A stretch of 64,000 nt of DNA from Clytia hemisphaerica (Eukaryota > Cnidaria > Hydrozoa > Leptothecata > Clytiidae). Positions 1-11,222 of the stretch are shown here, piece by piece. Under the pieces are notes generated by a model. That model made no database searches, was not told the origin of the DNA, and worked only from the letters and a program-made list of their open reading frames with translations. Position 1 is the first letter of the stretch, and each line of letters begins with the position of its first letter. Position numbers and translations under genes: made by a program. The stretch lies in contig CACVBU010000292.1 of NCBI GenBank assembly GCA_902728285.1, positions 3,166,770-3,230,769 of the forward strand, read 5' to 3'.

Positions 1-865
1 AAAGGCACCTAAAAGAAAGAAGAGACTCTAAGCTATCAAACGAACTATAAACGAGCTCCTAACTTCTTCTAGATTCAGAGATATAAGCCTTTAAAGTTTG
101 AACTAGCGATTTTCTTTAAAAACCTTAGAAAAAAATGGCTGTGGCACTTTAAGGATTAACCAATAAAGGTTTGCTTGTGAAAGTTTCATGACAACCCATG
201 GTTGCAGTCTTTTGTACGACAAACATTTTCTTTTGTCTTTTTTATAGATTTCTTTTGTTTGTGTCTGATAAAACCTGATTTTGATCAGAAAAAAAATTCA
301 ACTACTTCCACTAAACTGCCCAAAGACCTATTGACTGTAGTACCCTCCATTTTCCTTTGTACCAATTTCTGATTTAAAAAAATCGGAAAACTGGGCTAAA
401 ATTGATTGGATTTCATTTGGAAGTTTTTATCTCACGCAAAATGGACATCTCAAGTTGGCAGGTCTGCAGGGTGCAGGACTGTAGTCGACCTTTAGAGACT
501 AAACCTTTCCAATTTCATGCTGAATGTCCCAGGAAAAATGGGAGATTGTACCAGTAGTCCGACACTTTCTAATCCGAGAGAAAAATGCCTGACGTTGGAT
601 TTGACGAATACGTCAGTATTCCGACAACAATTTTGTCCGCAGACAATGAGTAAAAAACGAACATGTAAAACGAAATATGAATTGCCGAAGAGGAGGCACA
701 TCTTTTAAGCAACCGCGTGCTTATAAAAATCAAAGTTCTGACTTTGAGGTTGGGCTCCTAAACCTGATTTTTCTTAAATTTTGGGAAGCTTATTAGGATT
801 AGCCTTTCAAGAGTCAAGAAATTGGATTTAGCTGTTTTTACGACCCTTCTTTTTTTGGGAAGGGG
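1..865. other. No gene recognised
   Basis: AT-rich sequence with no supported gene. Short overlapping open frames lie on both strands at about 443-708. One frame from 443 has a Cys/His-like spacing but stops after about 37 codons, and no splice sites support it. I see no domain and do not call it. Confidence 0.4.
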
Positions 866-1429
866 GCTGGAATTAAAGTTTGTGATTTACAATGATATTC
901 CAGGATTAGAAAAAGTTATACCTGTTATCTTTTTTCTTTAAAGAATCAACAAGCCATCAACATCGATAAATTACACAGATTTACTCAGAAACTTTTAAAA
1001 TTATCTGCCATTGAAGCTGTTCCGAAATGAACCAACCAGGTTATGTATCAGAATTCCTATGGAAGTGCTTTTCAGAAATTTGTAAAACAGCTAAATCGGC
1101 AAAAAAACTTTTCCCAGGGGTTTGAGGAAAAACAGAAACTGTTACCATTTGTTTTTTACTTAACCAGATATTTAAATTTGGGCTCAAAAATACTTAAATA
1201 AGTTAATAATATTCAATATACTATTTGCATCTCTCAGAAAATAAACACTTACAGAACGACATCGTTTATCATTTGGAACACCCCCGTATTTGGACCATTC
1301 TATCGGGGTGCAAAATAGGGAGGAAACTAAGTAGCACCCTCAGTGCAAGATTGCTGCCTCATCTTTATTCGCCCGCACGAGAATGCGAGCTAATCATTTT
1401 TTTCTCACGCGCTTTAGGGGAAAAGGAAA

Positions 1430-2049
1430 TAGACCAGCGGCCGAGGTAGTGAATTGTGTCACTTTGTAAATGATATGGTTTGTCAACTTTTGATGCCTAG
1501 ATCTCGAGATATTTTGGTTTAAATATTGAAAATTATCGATATTTTTTGCTGAGTCAGCAGTTTTTCAGCATCTTTACCCACCTTAAAAATGAAATATCTC
1601 ATGATCAGAACATTGAAAGTTAACAAACCATACCATTTTCGGATACTTCTAATTCAGGGCTATCCAGCTGTGGGAATGATTTTTTCTGAAAATGCTCCCA
1701 GAAAAATGCTGACGTCATCGGAAAACGCCAAAAACGTCAATTTTTTGCCTTAAAAATGCCATTTCTCGGCACCAGGTGGTCAAAACTTAACAAATAACCC
1801 CATTTTCTTTATCTACTATTCACACTGAATCCGCTGGTAGCCTCAGATATTTGATTTTCAGAGTTCGAAAAAACCGTTAGTAAAGTTCTATTGATTAACT
1901 AAAAATCAATTCACTCAAAAACTGCAGGAGATTCGAAGGGTAAATTTTTTTTATCAACTCTACACCCTATTATATTAGGAGAATAATATCAAAAATTTGC
2001 CCTGATCTATTTTTAAGGTAACCTTTTTTGAATCTTGAACGCTGGTCTA
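1430..2049. mobile_element. 620-bp TIR insertion with 3-bp TSD (AAA)
   Basis: Inverted ends TAGACCAGCG and CGCTGGTCTA bound a segment absent from the sister copy, which reads straight through as GGAAAGTGATC. Here GGAAA precedes the element and AAAGTGATC follows it, so AAA is duplicated (1427-1429 and 2050-2052). No reading frame was recognised inside. Confidence 0.75.
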
Positions 2050-2354
2050 AAAGTGATCGATATTCTTTGAAGGAAAAACGTCAGAAACAAACCCAAAAAC
2101 CAATAAAGATGTATTTTGCGTAATAACTAAAACGTGAAACGTCAGCTGTTGTATCATTCCTTGGTTCTCGTTGTCACAAACGCCGGTTTAGCAAAGCCCT
2201 TAGGATGATAAAGATGGTATTGTTGATGCTCTCAAACTTTATTTTTAAGGGGAATTCGAATAAGTTTTCATCAACCACGGGAGTACATATCATATCGTAA
2301 ATATCTTTTTATGCTTCAAATGGTATAAGAGATAGAATGGGACTTCTTCACCAG

Positions 2355-2412
2355 AAATAGTAAATAAATATAGTAAATAAATAGTAAATAAAAGCTTAGT
2401 AAATAATAAATC
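2355..2412. repeat. TAGTAAATA short tandem repeat
   Basis: Imperfect repeats of AGTAAATA(AA) inside the 9-bp-TSD element. Confidence 0.6.
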
Positions 2413-2926
2413 TTCAATTGTGAGAGTTTCTTCAGTAAGTTTGAAAGCGATTTCAATTTAATTTTAATCGAAACCGGGAACTTATTGACCTACGCAGTAA
2501 AACGTCAAATTGAGAGCGTCAATATATCATCAGTGTGTAAGAATGGAAAATATATAAAAAAAAAATGTTGCTTGCTGTATTTACGAATTTGAGGTCAACA
2601 TGACGCGCCTTAGAAGACCAAATAATAACTGCATTTTCGAAAAACAATAAGATTTCTTGTTTTAAACCTGCACGAAATCCCTCTTTCATACTCAAATCAA
2701 CCCTTTAGCAAAATTTGAGAAATTTTTCATAAACTCGCAGAGGAGTAGATAAGCTGAACGCATCATAAGCCCTTTTGATAGAAAAGGGGAAACTATAGAC
2801 TGAATTAATCCCAAAGAACGAAAAATTACCACTTAAAATGGATTAAAACTAAAGATATGACAGATTTTATGTTTTGTTACGTCATTTGGGCTCTAAATGA
2901 TGTCATCGAATGTGTAATCAGGTGTA

Positions 2927-4690
2927 ATAAGAATAATAAATAATAATAATGTAATAAATAATAATAATATATACAAGTTCAAGGCACACGAGGGCCTCTG
3001 AGAACCGGATCTTGATTACAACTGTCTTGTCTCAAATCTTTTCGGATGTTTTTTCCAAGCTTCGTTGAGTCTTTCTTTAAAGATTTTGACAGTCTTTGCC
3101 TCTACAACATATCTTGGTAATCTATTCCAGTTTGGTATACTCCTGTAAAAGAACGAGTTGGTTTGTGCGCCTCGGAATCCATCTTTACCAAAATTTGGTA
3201 TCAGCTCATCATTGTGTCTCCTGTTAGGACGTGTTCGAGTCGATAATTTAGTTGGAAGAGTATTTTTATCGTAGTAGTGGAGATGTTTGTATACTTGGAC
3301 CATATCACAAAAGAGTCTCCTGAATTCAAGTGTGGGGAGGTCAAGTATGCGCAAGCGTTCTTCATAAGACATATCTTTGCAGATAGGCACGAGCCTTGTG
3401 GCGCGTCTTTGTACACCCTCGATCAAATTAACATATTTTCGAAGTTTAAGTGACCATACCTACTGAGCATACTCCAAGTGCGGACGGACAAACGAAGTAT
3501 ATAGTACTAGGAAGATGGATGGATTCAGATGTTCAAAGCTCCTGTTAATCACTCCTAGTATTGAATTTGCCTTCTTTACCTGCTTTGCAATATGCTCCTC
3601 GAATGAAAGTTCTGAGTCGATCACAATCCCAAGATCTTTCTCTTCAAAAACATGTTCTAGCTGATTTCCATCCAAACAATATGGATAGGCATGTTTGATG
3701 TCAGAGAATTTGCCAATAGTTAGTACGTGACATTTGTCGGGATGAAAATTTAATAACCATTCTTTCAACCACTTGACTAGCGCGTCTATATCCTGTTGGA
3801 TGGAAATAGAGTCTTCGATAGTATTGACCTCTTGGAAGATTTTGGTGTCATCAGCAAAAAGGAGTATAAACGATGATATCACTCTTTCAGGAAGATCGTT
3901 GATGTAAAGAACGAACAATAACGGTCCAAGGACACTGCCCTGTGGGATACCACTAACCACGTGATCCATTGTCGAAAATGATTTATTTACTTTCACTGAT
4001 TGGGTTCGTCCATTTAAAAATGATTTTACCCAAGACATTATCGGACCATCTATGCCGTATGCTAATAGTTTCTTGCATAAACGACGATAAGGTACAGTGT
4101 CAAAGGCCTTTGCGAAATCAAAATAGATACTATCAATCACTTTTCCCTCCGATGTACTTTCACAACACGTATCCAAGTAATACAACAGTTGCGTAACGGT
4201 GGATCGATTTTTGATAAAACCATATTGCTTGTTCGATAAAAGACGTTGATCAAGAAGATGCTCCATAATATGCTTTCTCACTATTGACTCCATCAACTTG
4301 CATACTATTGATGTCAAACTTACAGGTCGATAATTTACTGCAAGATTTTGAGCACCTTTGTTCTTATATATGGGTATTACGTGAGCTTCTTTCCAATCCT
4401 TCGATAGAGACCCTTCCTTTAGTGATGTGTTCATTATTACTGCAAGAGGTTCAGAGATGTAGTCAGATAACGACAGTAGCATCTTAGGATGTATTCCATC
4501 AGGACCGAATGATTTATTTTGATTTAGATGTTTTATTTCGATCTGGATCATTTCTTTTGTTATGTATATGGATTTCATCGATTACGGACTCAGTTCTTTT
4601 CTCAAAGTCCGATAGCTCCCCAGGAGGCTCTCTTGTGAAAACACAGTAGAACTGACGTTGAAGTATATTCCCCTTTTCATGGTGTTAAAT
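2927..4690 (-). mobile_element. 5'-truncated non-LTR retrotransposon (LINE)
   Basis: The minus strand encodes a reverse transcriptase and the C-terminal region typical of Jockey/CR1-type LINEs. It ends in an AAT-rich microsatellite tail at 2927-2975. The copy starts inside the RT N-terminal region near 4690, so the endonuclease and any first ORF are missing. It lies wholly inside the TIR element 2119-5684, so it is younger than that element. Truncation plus internal lesions make it immobile. Confidence 0.9.
3016..4690 (-). pseudogene. LINE reverse transcriptase, disrupted
   Basis: Visible RT motifs are IPIYKNKG, NYRPVSLTS, the catalytic DFAKAFDTV, IPQGSVLGPLLF and LLFADDTKIF, the last being the catalytic ADD box. 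They are followed by LGIVID and the C-terminal signatures IEGVQRRATRLV and LPTLEFRR. Two lesions are visible. A frameshift near 4570-4590 separates the upstream frame (FTREPPGELSDFEKR) from the main frame. An in-frame TAG at about 3460 falls in the usually conserved LEYA-x-VWS stretch, and reading resumes directly after it. The family normally makes cDNA by target-primed reverse transcription; this copy cannot. Confidence 0.9.
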
Positions 4691-5049
4691 AGGTATTTAC
4701 CAACCTAGTGATTGCTGATCCTTGCTTGACCGGATGCAATATAAACCAATATAATAAGTCTTCCCAACAGAAGACTTGATGAACACAATCCAACTTGAAC
4801 CAACACAAGAATCAATATGAACGTTTACCATTTACAGATTACACATAAATCCCCACTGGCTATCATATATTATTGTTTATCACTTTGTATTATTCATCTA
4901 TAAGGTAGAGATTAACACATGGTCTTCATGTTTCAAAGAATTTTTGTCATTTGGTGCCTCAAGTTATGATGATATAAACCGTATAAAACCGTAATAAACT
5001 TTTCACTCTACTGTAACTATATCTTCATTGACCAAATATATGCTCGTGA

Positions 5050-5325
5050 TGATTTCCGATCCAATGAGGGGTCAATCATTCCTTAAATCCTTCTCAAACT
5101 CTAGATATTGTATTTTTCAGTTTTTGATGACGTCATCGGACTTAAGATGCCTCAATTTGAATATATTTAATTTCGAAAGTCTCTATATACCCACTCTTAC
5201 CCCTCCTAACTTATTTTCCATTAAAATTCTCGATCCAATGAGGGGTCAACAACCTCCCAACTCCTTTTCAAACTTGAGATATCGCATTTTGAAGTTTTTC
5301 CCAAACTTGTGTTGTGACGTCATTG
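5050..5325. repeat. Two diverged direct repeats (~180-bp spacing)
   Basis: The phrase GATCCAATGAGGGGTCAA occurs at about 5058 and 5231, followed by similar T-rich text and GACGTCAT motifs. This looks like an old local duplication within the TIR element. Confidence 0.5.
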
Positions 5326-5574
5326 CGTCCCGTTCTAATGTTGTCAACGGTCAATTCATAAATTTTGGAATTTTTGTGGTAACGGGTAGCTTATGCCCCA
5401 AAGGTCCCAAAAAAACAAAAAACGTCAATTATTTCCACTGGAATGTGGGTTTTTAAATTTGCGCAAGATTTGCACTGCAACGACTTTTTCATAGATTACC
5501 ATATCTGTATACTCTTACGGTTATGGGAAGCCTGTGATAGACGGAGATGTATCTTAATGCTGGGCTAGCGTTAC

Positions 5575-5670
5575 GTAAATTTCCGTATCGTTTCCACTGG
5601 TTTCCACCCGTTTCCATATCGTTTCTGTGTCGTTTCCACCCGTTTCTGTGTCGTTTCCACCCGTTTCACC
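5575..5670. repeat. GTTTCC minisatellite
   Basis: Tandem units of about 20 bp built on CGTTTCCACC and CGTTTCTGTGT. They sit immediately inside the right terminus of the 9-bp-TSD element, so they are probably subterminal repeats of it. Confidence 0.7.
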
Positions 5671-6349
5671 TTTTAGTTACTACGTGTATTTTGCTGTTGA
5701 GAATCGATCCTGTGAATATGAAAAATTTCCGCTTTGTGTTTTTTTCGGAACGCTGAAAAACTCTAATTTCGATCTTCCCTTATTAAGGTAAAAGGATTGC
5801 GAGATTTGGGTTAGCAAGGCAGTTTAAAAAGCTGGCAAAATTGTAATCCTCAAAAATCAAAGTTCCAGCCTCACTGAAAGGTGGTGCATTCTTTTTGTTA
5901 TAAGAAAAAAATCAGTAATAATAAAATTTTTGAACAAAGGAAACGTCATCGACATAAAAAGTCTGACAAATTTACCGACTCACAGACTCAATTCTACACA
6001 ATTTTCGAGTCGGTCGGGCGACGCGAAACAAAGAAATTTGTGTGCCGCCCAATATTATCTCAGTGAAAAACTCTTATTCAACATTCGACCCTCTAAAATC
6101 TTTCGTTTTCGGACTAAAGTGACGTCGGAAAAAGACTTCTAAATTGTTAATTTATTTTTTAGATTTGGACTATTTTACTGTACTGTTGGACTAGAAAGTG
6201 TCGGACTAGTGACATGCACCCGGAAAAATAACAGGATTCCAGAAAAGTATGGCAAGAATCTTAGTGTGGAAATGGGAATCTTATACAAAACAACGGTACA
6301 CCCCCCACTCAGGTCTGATCTAACATCTCAGACATCCTCTGCATCCTGC

Positions 6350-6589
6350 GTAGCCTGGGAATCAAGCGTCTCTTTTATAAAATCGAGAAACCCCGTTATT
6401 GCTACTAAGTTAATGCCATAGACTTTTGTTAAGCAAAGGAAAATATGAGGAATGATAAAATTTATTAAAAGTTATTTTATATTTCGTATATAACTGAAAC
6501 ATCGAATCTCACACACATGTGAGGAAAATTTTGGTAAGGGATTTTTTTGTTTTCTCACAAATAAAATATAAGCTTGGATTCCCAGGCTA
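6350..6589. mobile_element. 240-bp MITE, 8-bp TSD (hAT-like)
   Basis: The inverted ends TAGCCTGGGAATC...AAGC at about 6351 and GCTTGGATTCCCAGGCTA ending at 6589 are flanked by the direct duplication CATCCTGC (6342-6349 and 6590-6597). An 8-bp duplication suggests the hAT superfamily. No coding capacity is seen. Confidence 0.75.
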
Positions 6590-6724
6590 CATCCTGCCTG
6601 CCTTGGGAGCCGGCCAGGAATTTATAGCGGCAGTATAGAAAAAAACATATAATTACAAAAATATTAGTCTCTTTTTATGTTTTATCTTTATTTTGTTTAT
6701 ATTTTCAACACTCTCTTTCCTTGA

Positions 6725-7210
6725 CCAGACGATCTCAATCGAACGGAATCGACGATCGAACCAGTCGAACCAAATCGAACGCAATCTACCGATTGAAATT
6801 TGATTGTCGAACGCAATCGAATCTCAATCGAATATTACCGCAATTTTCAGATTCGGTTGATATTTGATTGCGTTTGATTGATGTTCGATTGCGTTCGATT
6901 AGGATTCGACTGCATTACAGAATTCTGCCTTACTGTGTCACAGATTTTACAGTTGAGTTCCGTAACATAACCCTTATCTTAGGGTAGTTGATCCCGACGG
7001 GAAATCAAAGGGCGTCAAACACTCTTATTTGATTTACGTTTTTATGCAATCGAACGATAATCGAATGCAGTCAAACAATAATCGAATGTAGTCGAACGAC
7101 AATCGAATATTACCCAGAATTTTGACGGGAATCGAATTTCAATCGGTCGATTGCGTTCGATTTGGTTCAACTGGTTCGATTGTCGATTCCGTTTGATTGA
7201 GATCGTCTGG
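6725..7210. mobile_element. Foldback-type element with ~80-bp TIRs, 6-bp TSD
   Basis: The ends CCAGACGATCTCAATC and their inverted copy extend as near-identical inverted repeats for about 80 bp. They are flanked by the direct duplication CCTTGA (6719-6724 and 7211-7216). The arms and interior are built of ATCGAACGCAATCGAAT-like words repeated in both orientations. No reading frame was recognised. Confidence 0.85.
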
Positions 7211-7216
7211 CCTTGA

Positions 7217-9006
7217 GGTGGGTTGGTCTAAAAAGCAGGGTAGCCAATTGGGGTAGCCAATTAGGCTAGGTTGTGGGGGTACCTAAATATTTTACAGACC
7301 AGAATAGAAATATCGAAAATGCATGCATCACAAGTTATTATTTAAGAAAGGGGTGTTATATCATATATAAATCATGTAAGTAAGTGATATTTTAAGTGAG
7401 AAGTTCATTAACAATTTTATTTTGAAGTTTGTTTTTAAAAACAAAACCCCCGTGCTCTATGATAATCTCATTTTCTTAACTTATGGACCCACTTGGAAGT
7501 CTTTGTAATACAGATCATCTGGCAGTGTAGTTGCAGCCTATACAAGAATTGGAATCTAAAGTCTGAAGTCGTAACTCCTTGCCAGTGAACCCGCAGAGAC
7601 ATTTATAGTTGGCAGACACTGACTTTAGGTTGGTTTGGAAATCGTTTTAGTTTGAAATGTAATCTTCACTTTAGATGAATACCTTTATTTATTTGGATTC
7701 ATGAAAGGTTCAAGGTTTGTTTACTTTTTATTTCAAATTATTTCATTGATTTATTGAGCTGCAATAGCTGATTGAAAAACAAAGATTTTTGATAGTTATC
7801 AGCGTGGGCTTGGCCGCCATTTTGAATTTCGATTTTTTTTCTCCTGTACTCGGCAATTTAGAGGTTGTTCATAATACGCGATTTGGCTTACGCGTAACAC
7901 TTGTGGCATAGAACCACATTTTACTGACCAGGGAGCATGAATCTGATTGATACTTAGATTGATCATGTATGATTCCAAAGATAAACAAAGATATAAATTA
8001 CCACGTGTTAATGCACGAGGAGTAAAGAAATAGACTTTCATTATAATAGAGCTATTTCAAAGGACCTTTTGTATCTATTATAAGCTGTCATATTTAAAAT
8101 TTTTGAAAGGAATTAATTGTTTGAAACATCTAAAAACATGATTTAAATTAAACAATAGATTCAATAACAAAGGATTGTTAAGATATGACAAGACTAGAGA
8201 TCATATGGCCCAAAGGCGATTCCAAAGCTATTATCATCGAATTACAGCTTCACGGAAATAACAATTAAAAACATAAATAAAATCTAAACCTAAAATATTA
8301 AAAACTGTTTTGTATATATACTTTTTATTCGGGTCTGTAAATTTTCAAACGAAGCCAAGAAGGAAGACAAAATGGCGCCAGGTCTCTTGAGAAGTAACAA
8401 AGTTCAGTACCTTTGGAAAAAAGGCTATTGTGGCTGAAGTTCGAAAGGAATCTTAAATTTTATTACATGGAATCATTAACAAGATGTTGTAATAGTTATT
8501 TCCACATGAAAACAGGTTTCAGTAGGCAAAAAGAGGTATTTCATAACCTAGCCCAATTGGCAATTTCAAAAATATTTCAGCAATGGGGGGAAATGAAAAA
8601 ATATCAAAACGAATCCTCTTTCGATGTTTTAGGGCTAGTTATATTGGACCATATGAATAACTTACAAACCTGCATAGTTGCTACATAGTTGCTACATAGT
8701 TGCTAACAGGACTGACAGGAGAAGCATAATCAGGGGAAGCGTTCGCGTGCAATAACTACCGCTCGAACAGGCACATGTCGATGTCTAGACTAGCTAAACG
8801 TAAACGTAAACTACAGACCATAATTTAAATTAAATATCTTATGAGAATTTGATTGTTCGTATGAATATTCTACAGTACCATATAAAAACATCAACAACTT
8901 GATAATAAATACTTTTCTTTCTATTGATTATTCATTGAATTTAAACATACAGTCATTTTGTAATCCGAACCGGAAGTCTTTATTTTCTTTAAATTTCATT
9001 TTAAAG
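7217..9006. other. No gene recognised
   Basis: AT-rich intergenic DNA. It contains a threefold CATAGTTGCTA tandem near 8676-8703 and short unsupported frames. The last part is the presumed promoter and 5' leader of the DUF885 gene. Confidence 0.4.
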
Positions 9007-9210
9007 ATGGCGACATATACTTTCACTTTCGTTTTCTTCGAAGAACGCAATAAAAAGCAAAGTTGGACACTGCACTGGACAGAGTGGCTGAAGTTTCTAA
9101 TAGTTTTTTCTTCGAACTGGATTTGTATTCAAACCATTTCCCGATCAAAATGGATCATGAAAGCATTCTTAAAGGTATTTTTGATCGTTTTTGGAGCTGG
9201 CGACTTTTGA
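9007..9210 (+). promoter_or_regulatory. Candidate upstream ORF overlapping the DUF885 start
   Basis: An ATG in good context (AAGATGGCG) opens a 67-codon frame that ends at 9210. It overlaps the main start at 9150 in another frame. If transcribed, it could reduce initiation at the main start. The encoded peptide resembles nothing I recognise. Transcription start is unknown. Confidence 0.3.
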
Positions 9211-10892
9211 ATGCTTCTGAGTTTGCCACTTCAATTGGTAAACATCTGTACAGTGACAGACTGGATGAAATGAGTTTAAGCTCTTACAAACGCCGTGAAG
9301 ATGAAGCTAGAAGTTTCCTAGATGAAATTAAACTTGTCAGGGCCGATTCTTCAGTAAAATCTTTATCTGAAATCAGTTCATTTAATGCAGAACTTCTTCA
9401 GGCAGACTTGGAACAGTTTGTCCACGGCTTGCAGTTCCAAACTTGTTTGTTTCCGCTGAACATGTTAGAAGGCCCTCACCTTGATTTCCCTAGGCTTCTT
9501 GATTGGATGGAGAAAAAGACACCAAAAAACTTTGAGGATATTATCACACGTTTACGTTTGTTTCCTCAGAGAGTTGATGAATTGCTAAAACTCTTGAACG
9601 AAGGGATCTACAAAGGGATAACAATGCATAAAGTTTCTGTCACAGTTCTTCCGAAAACTTTGACTGACATGAGCTGCCTTACCCCAGAAGAAGCACCGCA
9701 TTTCAAGCCATTTTTGGAGAAGCCAGAAAGCTTTGATACAAACGAGTGGGAAAGTGTTGTTCAAAAAGCAAAAGATGTAATTGAGAAGGTTGTTTTGCCA
9801 CAATACAAACGACTTTCTGACTTCATTGAAACCACTTACATTCATCACAGTAGACCAGAAATTGCAGCTACATCTCTCCCAAATGGAAAAGCTTTCTATG
9901 AAGCATGTTTAAAGTTCCATACAACAACCAACATGTCAGCTCAAGAAATCTTTGACAAAGGGAAAGAAGAAGTTGCAAGAATTACAGCCAAAATGGAAGA
10001 AGTTAAACACTCTGTTGGCTTTGAAGGGAGCCTAAAGGAGTTTCGTAAATACTTGAGAAGTGATCCCAAATTCAAATTCAAGTCAAAACAAGATATTTTG
10101 GATCATTACAATAAAGTTTATGCTGATATTCTTTTAGTCTTGCCAAAATTGTTTGCTAGATTGCCAGAAGCAAAATGCGAAATTGTTCCAGTTCCTGATG
10201 AAGTTGCACCAACCTTTCCAGGTGCTTATTATCTTGCCCCTCCGGAGGATGGCAGTCGTCCAGGAACTTTCTTTATCAACACCCACAATCCAACTAATCG
10301 TAATAAGTACGAAGCTGTCTCTTTAGCTTTACACGAAGCACAACCAGGTCATCATTTACAAGGTTCTTTGACAATGGAATCAGGTGAAATGCTTGCTTTC
10401 CGACGTTTTATGGAAGATCGAAATTATTATGAGCCTCCTGGTCGTTTTGCCATGAATTCCGCCTACGTTGAAGGATGGGGATTGTATTGTGAATATCTTG
10501 GTGAAGAATTAAAGCTTTACGAAGATCCATACAATTTGTTTGGTCGGCTGTCACATGAAATGTTACGTGCTTGTCGTTTGGTAGTAGATCCTGGGATGCA
10601 TGCATTAGGATGGAGTCGACAACAAGCTATCGATTATCTACTTGAAAACACAGCTAGCAGCGAGGAAGATATTACTTCTGAAATCGATCGCTATATAACA
10701 TGGCCAGGTCAAGCGTGTGGCTACAAAATTGGAGAAATCAAAATTAAAGAGCTTAGAGCTCACGCTGAAAAATCACTTGGTGATAAGTTTGATATTGGTA
10801 AATTCCATGATTTGATTGCTTCTATGGGAGGTGTTCCCCTTGATATTCTAGAAGAGCAAATAAATAAGTTTATTGCTGAGTATAAACGATAG
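9150..10892 (+). CDS. DUF885-family predicted metallopeptidase, intronless
   Basis: Single-exon gene of 580 residues. The frame opens further upstream with no ATG. The first ATG (ATCAAAATGG, A at -3 and G at +4) is at 9150 and is chosen as start. The family signature HEAQPGHHLQ (about residue 395) and the downstream YVEGWGLYCE (about 439) supply the expected His, His and Glu zinc ligands of this gluzincin-like family. The length fits the family. DUF885 proteins are abundant in bacteria and patchy in animals; their substrates are mostly unknown, so I infer only a probable Zn-dependent hydrolase. I see no signal peptide or membrane segment, suggesting a cytosolic protein. The absence of introns, unlike neighbouring ERO1, could reflect retroposition or old acquisition from bacteria. 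Confidence 0.92.
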   Translation: MDHESILKGIFDRFWSWRLLNASEFATSIGKHLYSDRLDEMSLSSYKRREDEARSFLDEIKLVRADSSVKSLSEISSFNAELLQADLEQFVHGLQFQTCLFPLNMLEGPHLDFPRLLDWMEKKTPKNFEDIITRLRLFPQRVDELLKLLNEGIYKGITMHKVSVTVLPKTLTDMSCLTPEEAPHFKPFLEKPESFDTNEWESVVQKAKDVIEKVVLPQYKRLSDFIETTYIHHSRPEIAATSLPNGKAFYEACLKFHTTTNMSAQEIFDKGKEEVARITAKMEEVKHSVGFEGSLKEFRKYLRSDPKFKFKSKQDILDHYNKVYADILLVLPKLFARLPEAKCEIVPVPDEVAPTFPGAYYLAPPEDGSRPGTFFINTHNPTNRNKYEAVSLALHEAQPGHHLQGSLTMESGEMLAFRRFMEDRNYYEPPGRFAMNSAYVEGWGLYCEYLGEELKLYEDPYNLFGRLSHEMLRACRLVVDPGMHALGWSRQQAIDYLLENTASSEEDITSEIDRYITWPGQACGYKIGEIKIKELRAHAEKSLGDKFDIGKFHDLIASMGGVPLDILEEQINKFIAEYKR

Positions 10893-11219
10893 ATTATATT
10901 CTTTAGAAAACTGACAAAACGATCTCCGCTTTTCGAGAGCTAACGATCCTATGACGTATTGTATTGAGCTTTAGAAAACATTAAATAGTTAATTTTTTTC
11001 GTAATTTTAATTACGCCAAATTTTCTACAAAGCTATGTTATAAGTAATTATTAATTAATTATTCAATTGATAAGCAGCAGCTGTTATTATGTTAGAAGCC
11101 AATTTTGTGACTATTTTTTTTTCAATTTCGAATCAAATATTATCGAATATTTTGTGGTTTTGTTTAAAAAAATTTGATTTAAATGATACTTTTTGGAAAT
11201 ATTCTAATTGCAAATTCTC
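10893..11219 (+). other. 3' flank of the DUF885 gene
   Basis: AT-rich with no further gene. An ATTAAA near 10980 is a possible weak polyadenylation signal. Confidence 0.35.
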
Positions 11220-11222
11220 TTA

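Larger units (their letters stand above)
2119..5684. mobile_element. Mutator-like TIR element with 9-bp TSD, containing a LINE
   Basis: The ends CGTAATAACTAAAACG at 2119 and the inverted CGTAGTAACTAAAAGG at 5684 are near-matching inverted repeats of about 23 bp. They are flanked by the direct duplication TGTATTTTG (2110-2118 and 5685-5693). The sister copy at 42.3-43.2 kb carries this site once. A 9-bp duplication is typical of Mutator-like elements; the family assignment is inferred. The interior holds a dead LINE and a subterminal GTTTCC minisatellite, and no transposase was recognised. Confidence 0.75.
866..5879. mobile_element. TIR DNA transposon copy, interrupted by nested insertions
   Basis: Three blocks here (about 890-1429, 2050-2118 and 5685-5879) align in order with the inverted, continuous copy at 42329-43151. 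The right end reads GTTCCAGCCTCACTG, like the terminus of that copy. The left end near 866 (GGGGGCTGGAA) is degenerate. The rest of the interval is younger insertions, described separately. No transposase reading frame was seen in either copy, so this is a non-autonomous family. The superfamily is not assigned; the other copy has a candidate 5-bp target duplication. Confidence 0.7.

Noticed and set aside
1225..1449. 74-codon plus-strand frame
   Set aside because: It lies inside a transposon copy; its counterpart in the inverted copy near 42.6-42.8 kb does not keep the frame clearly open.
8413..8688. 91-codon plus-strand frame
   Set aside because: No domain, no splice support, low-complexity surroundings.
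9063..10892. DUF885 protein starting at 9063
   Set aside because: The first codon there is TTG. The first ATG in good context is at 9150.
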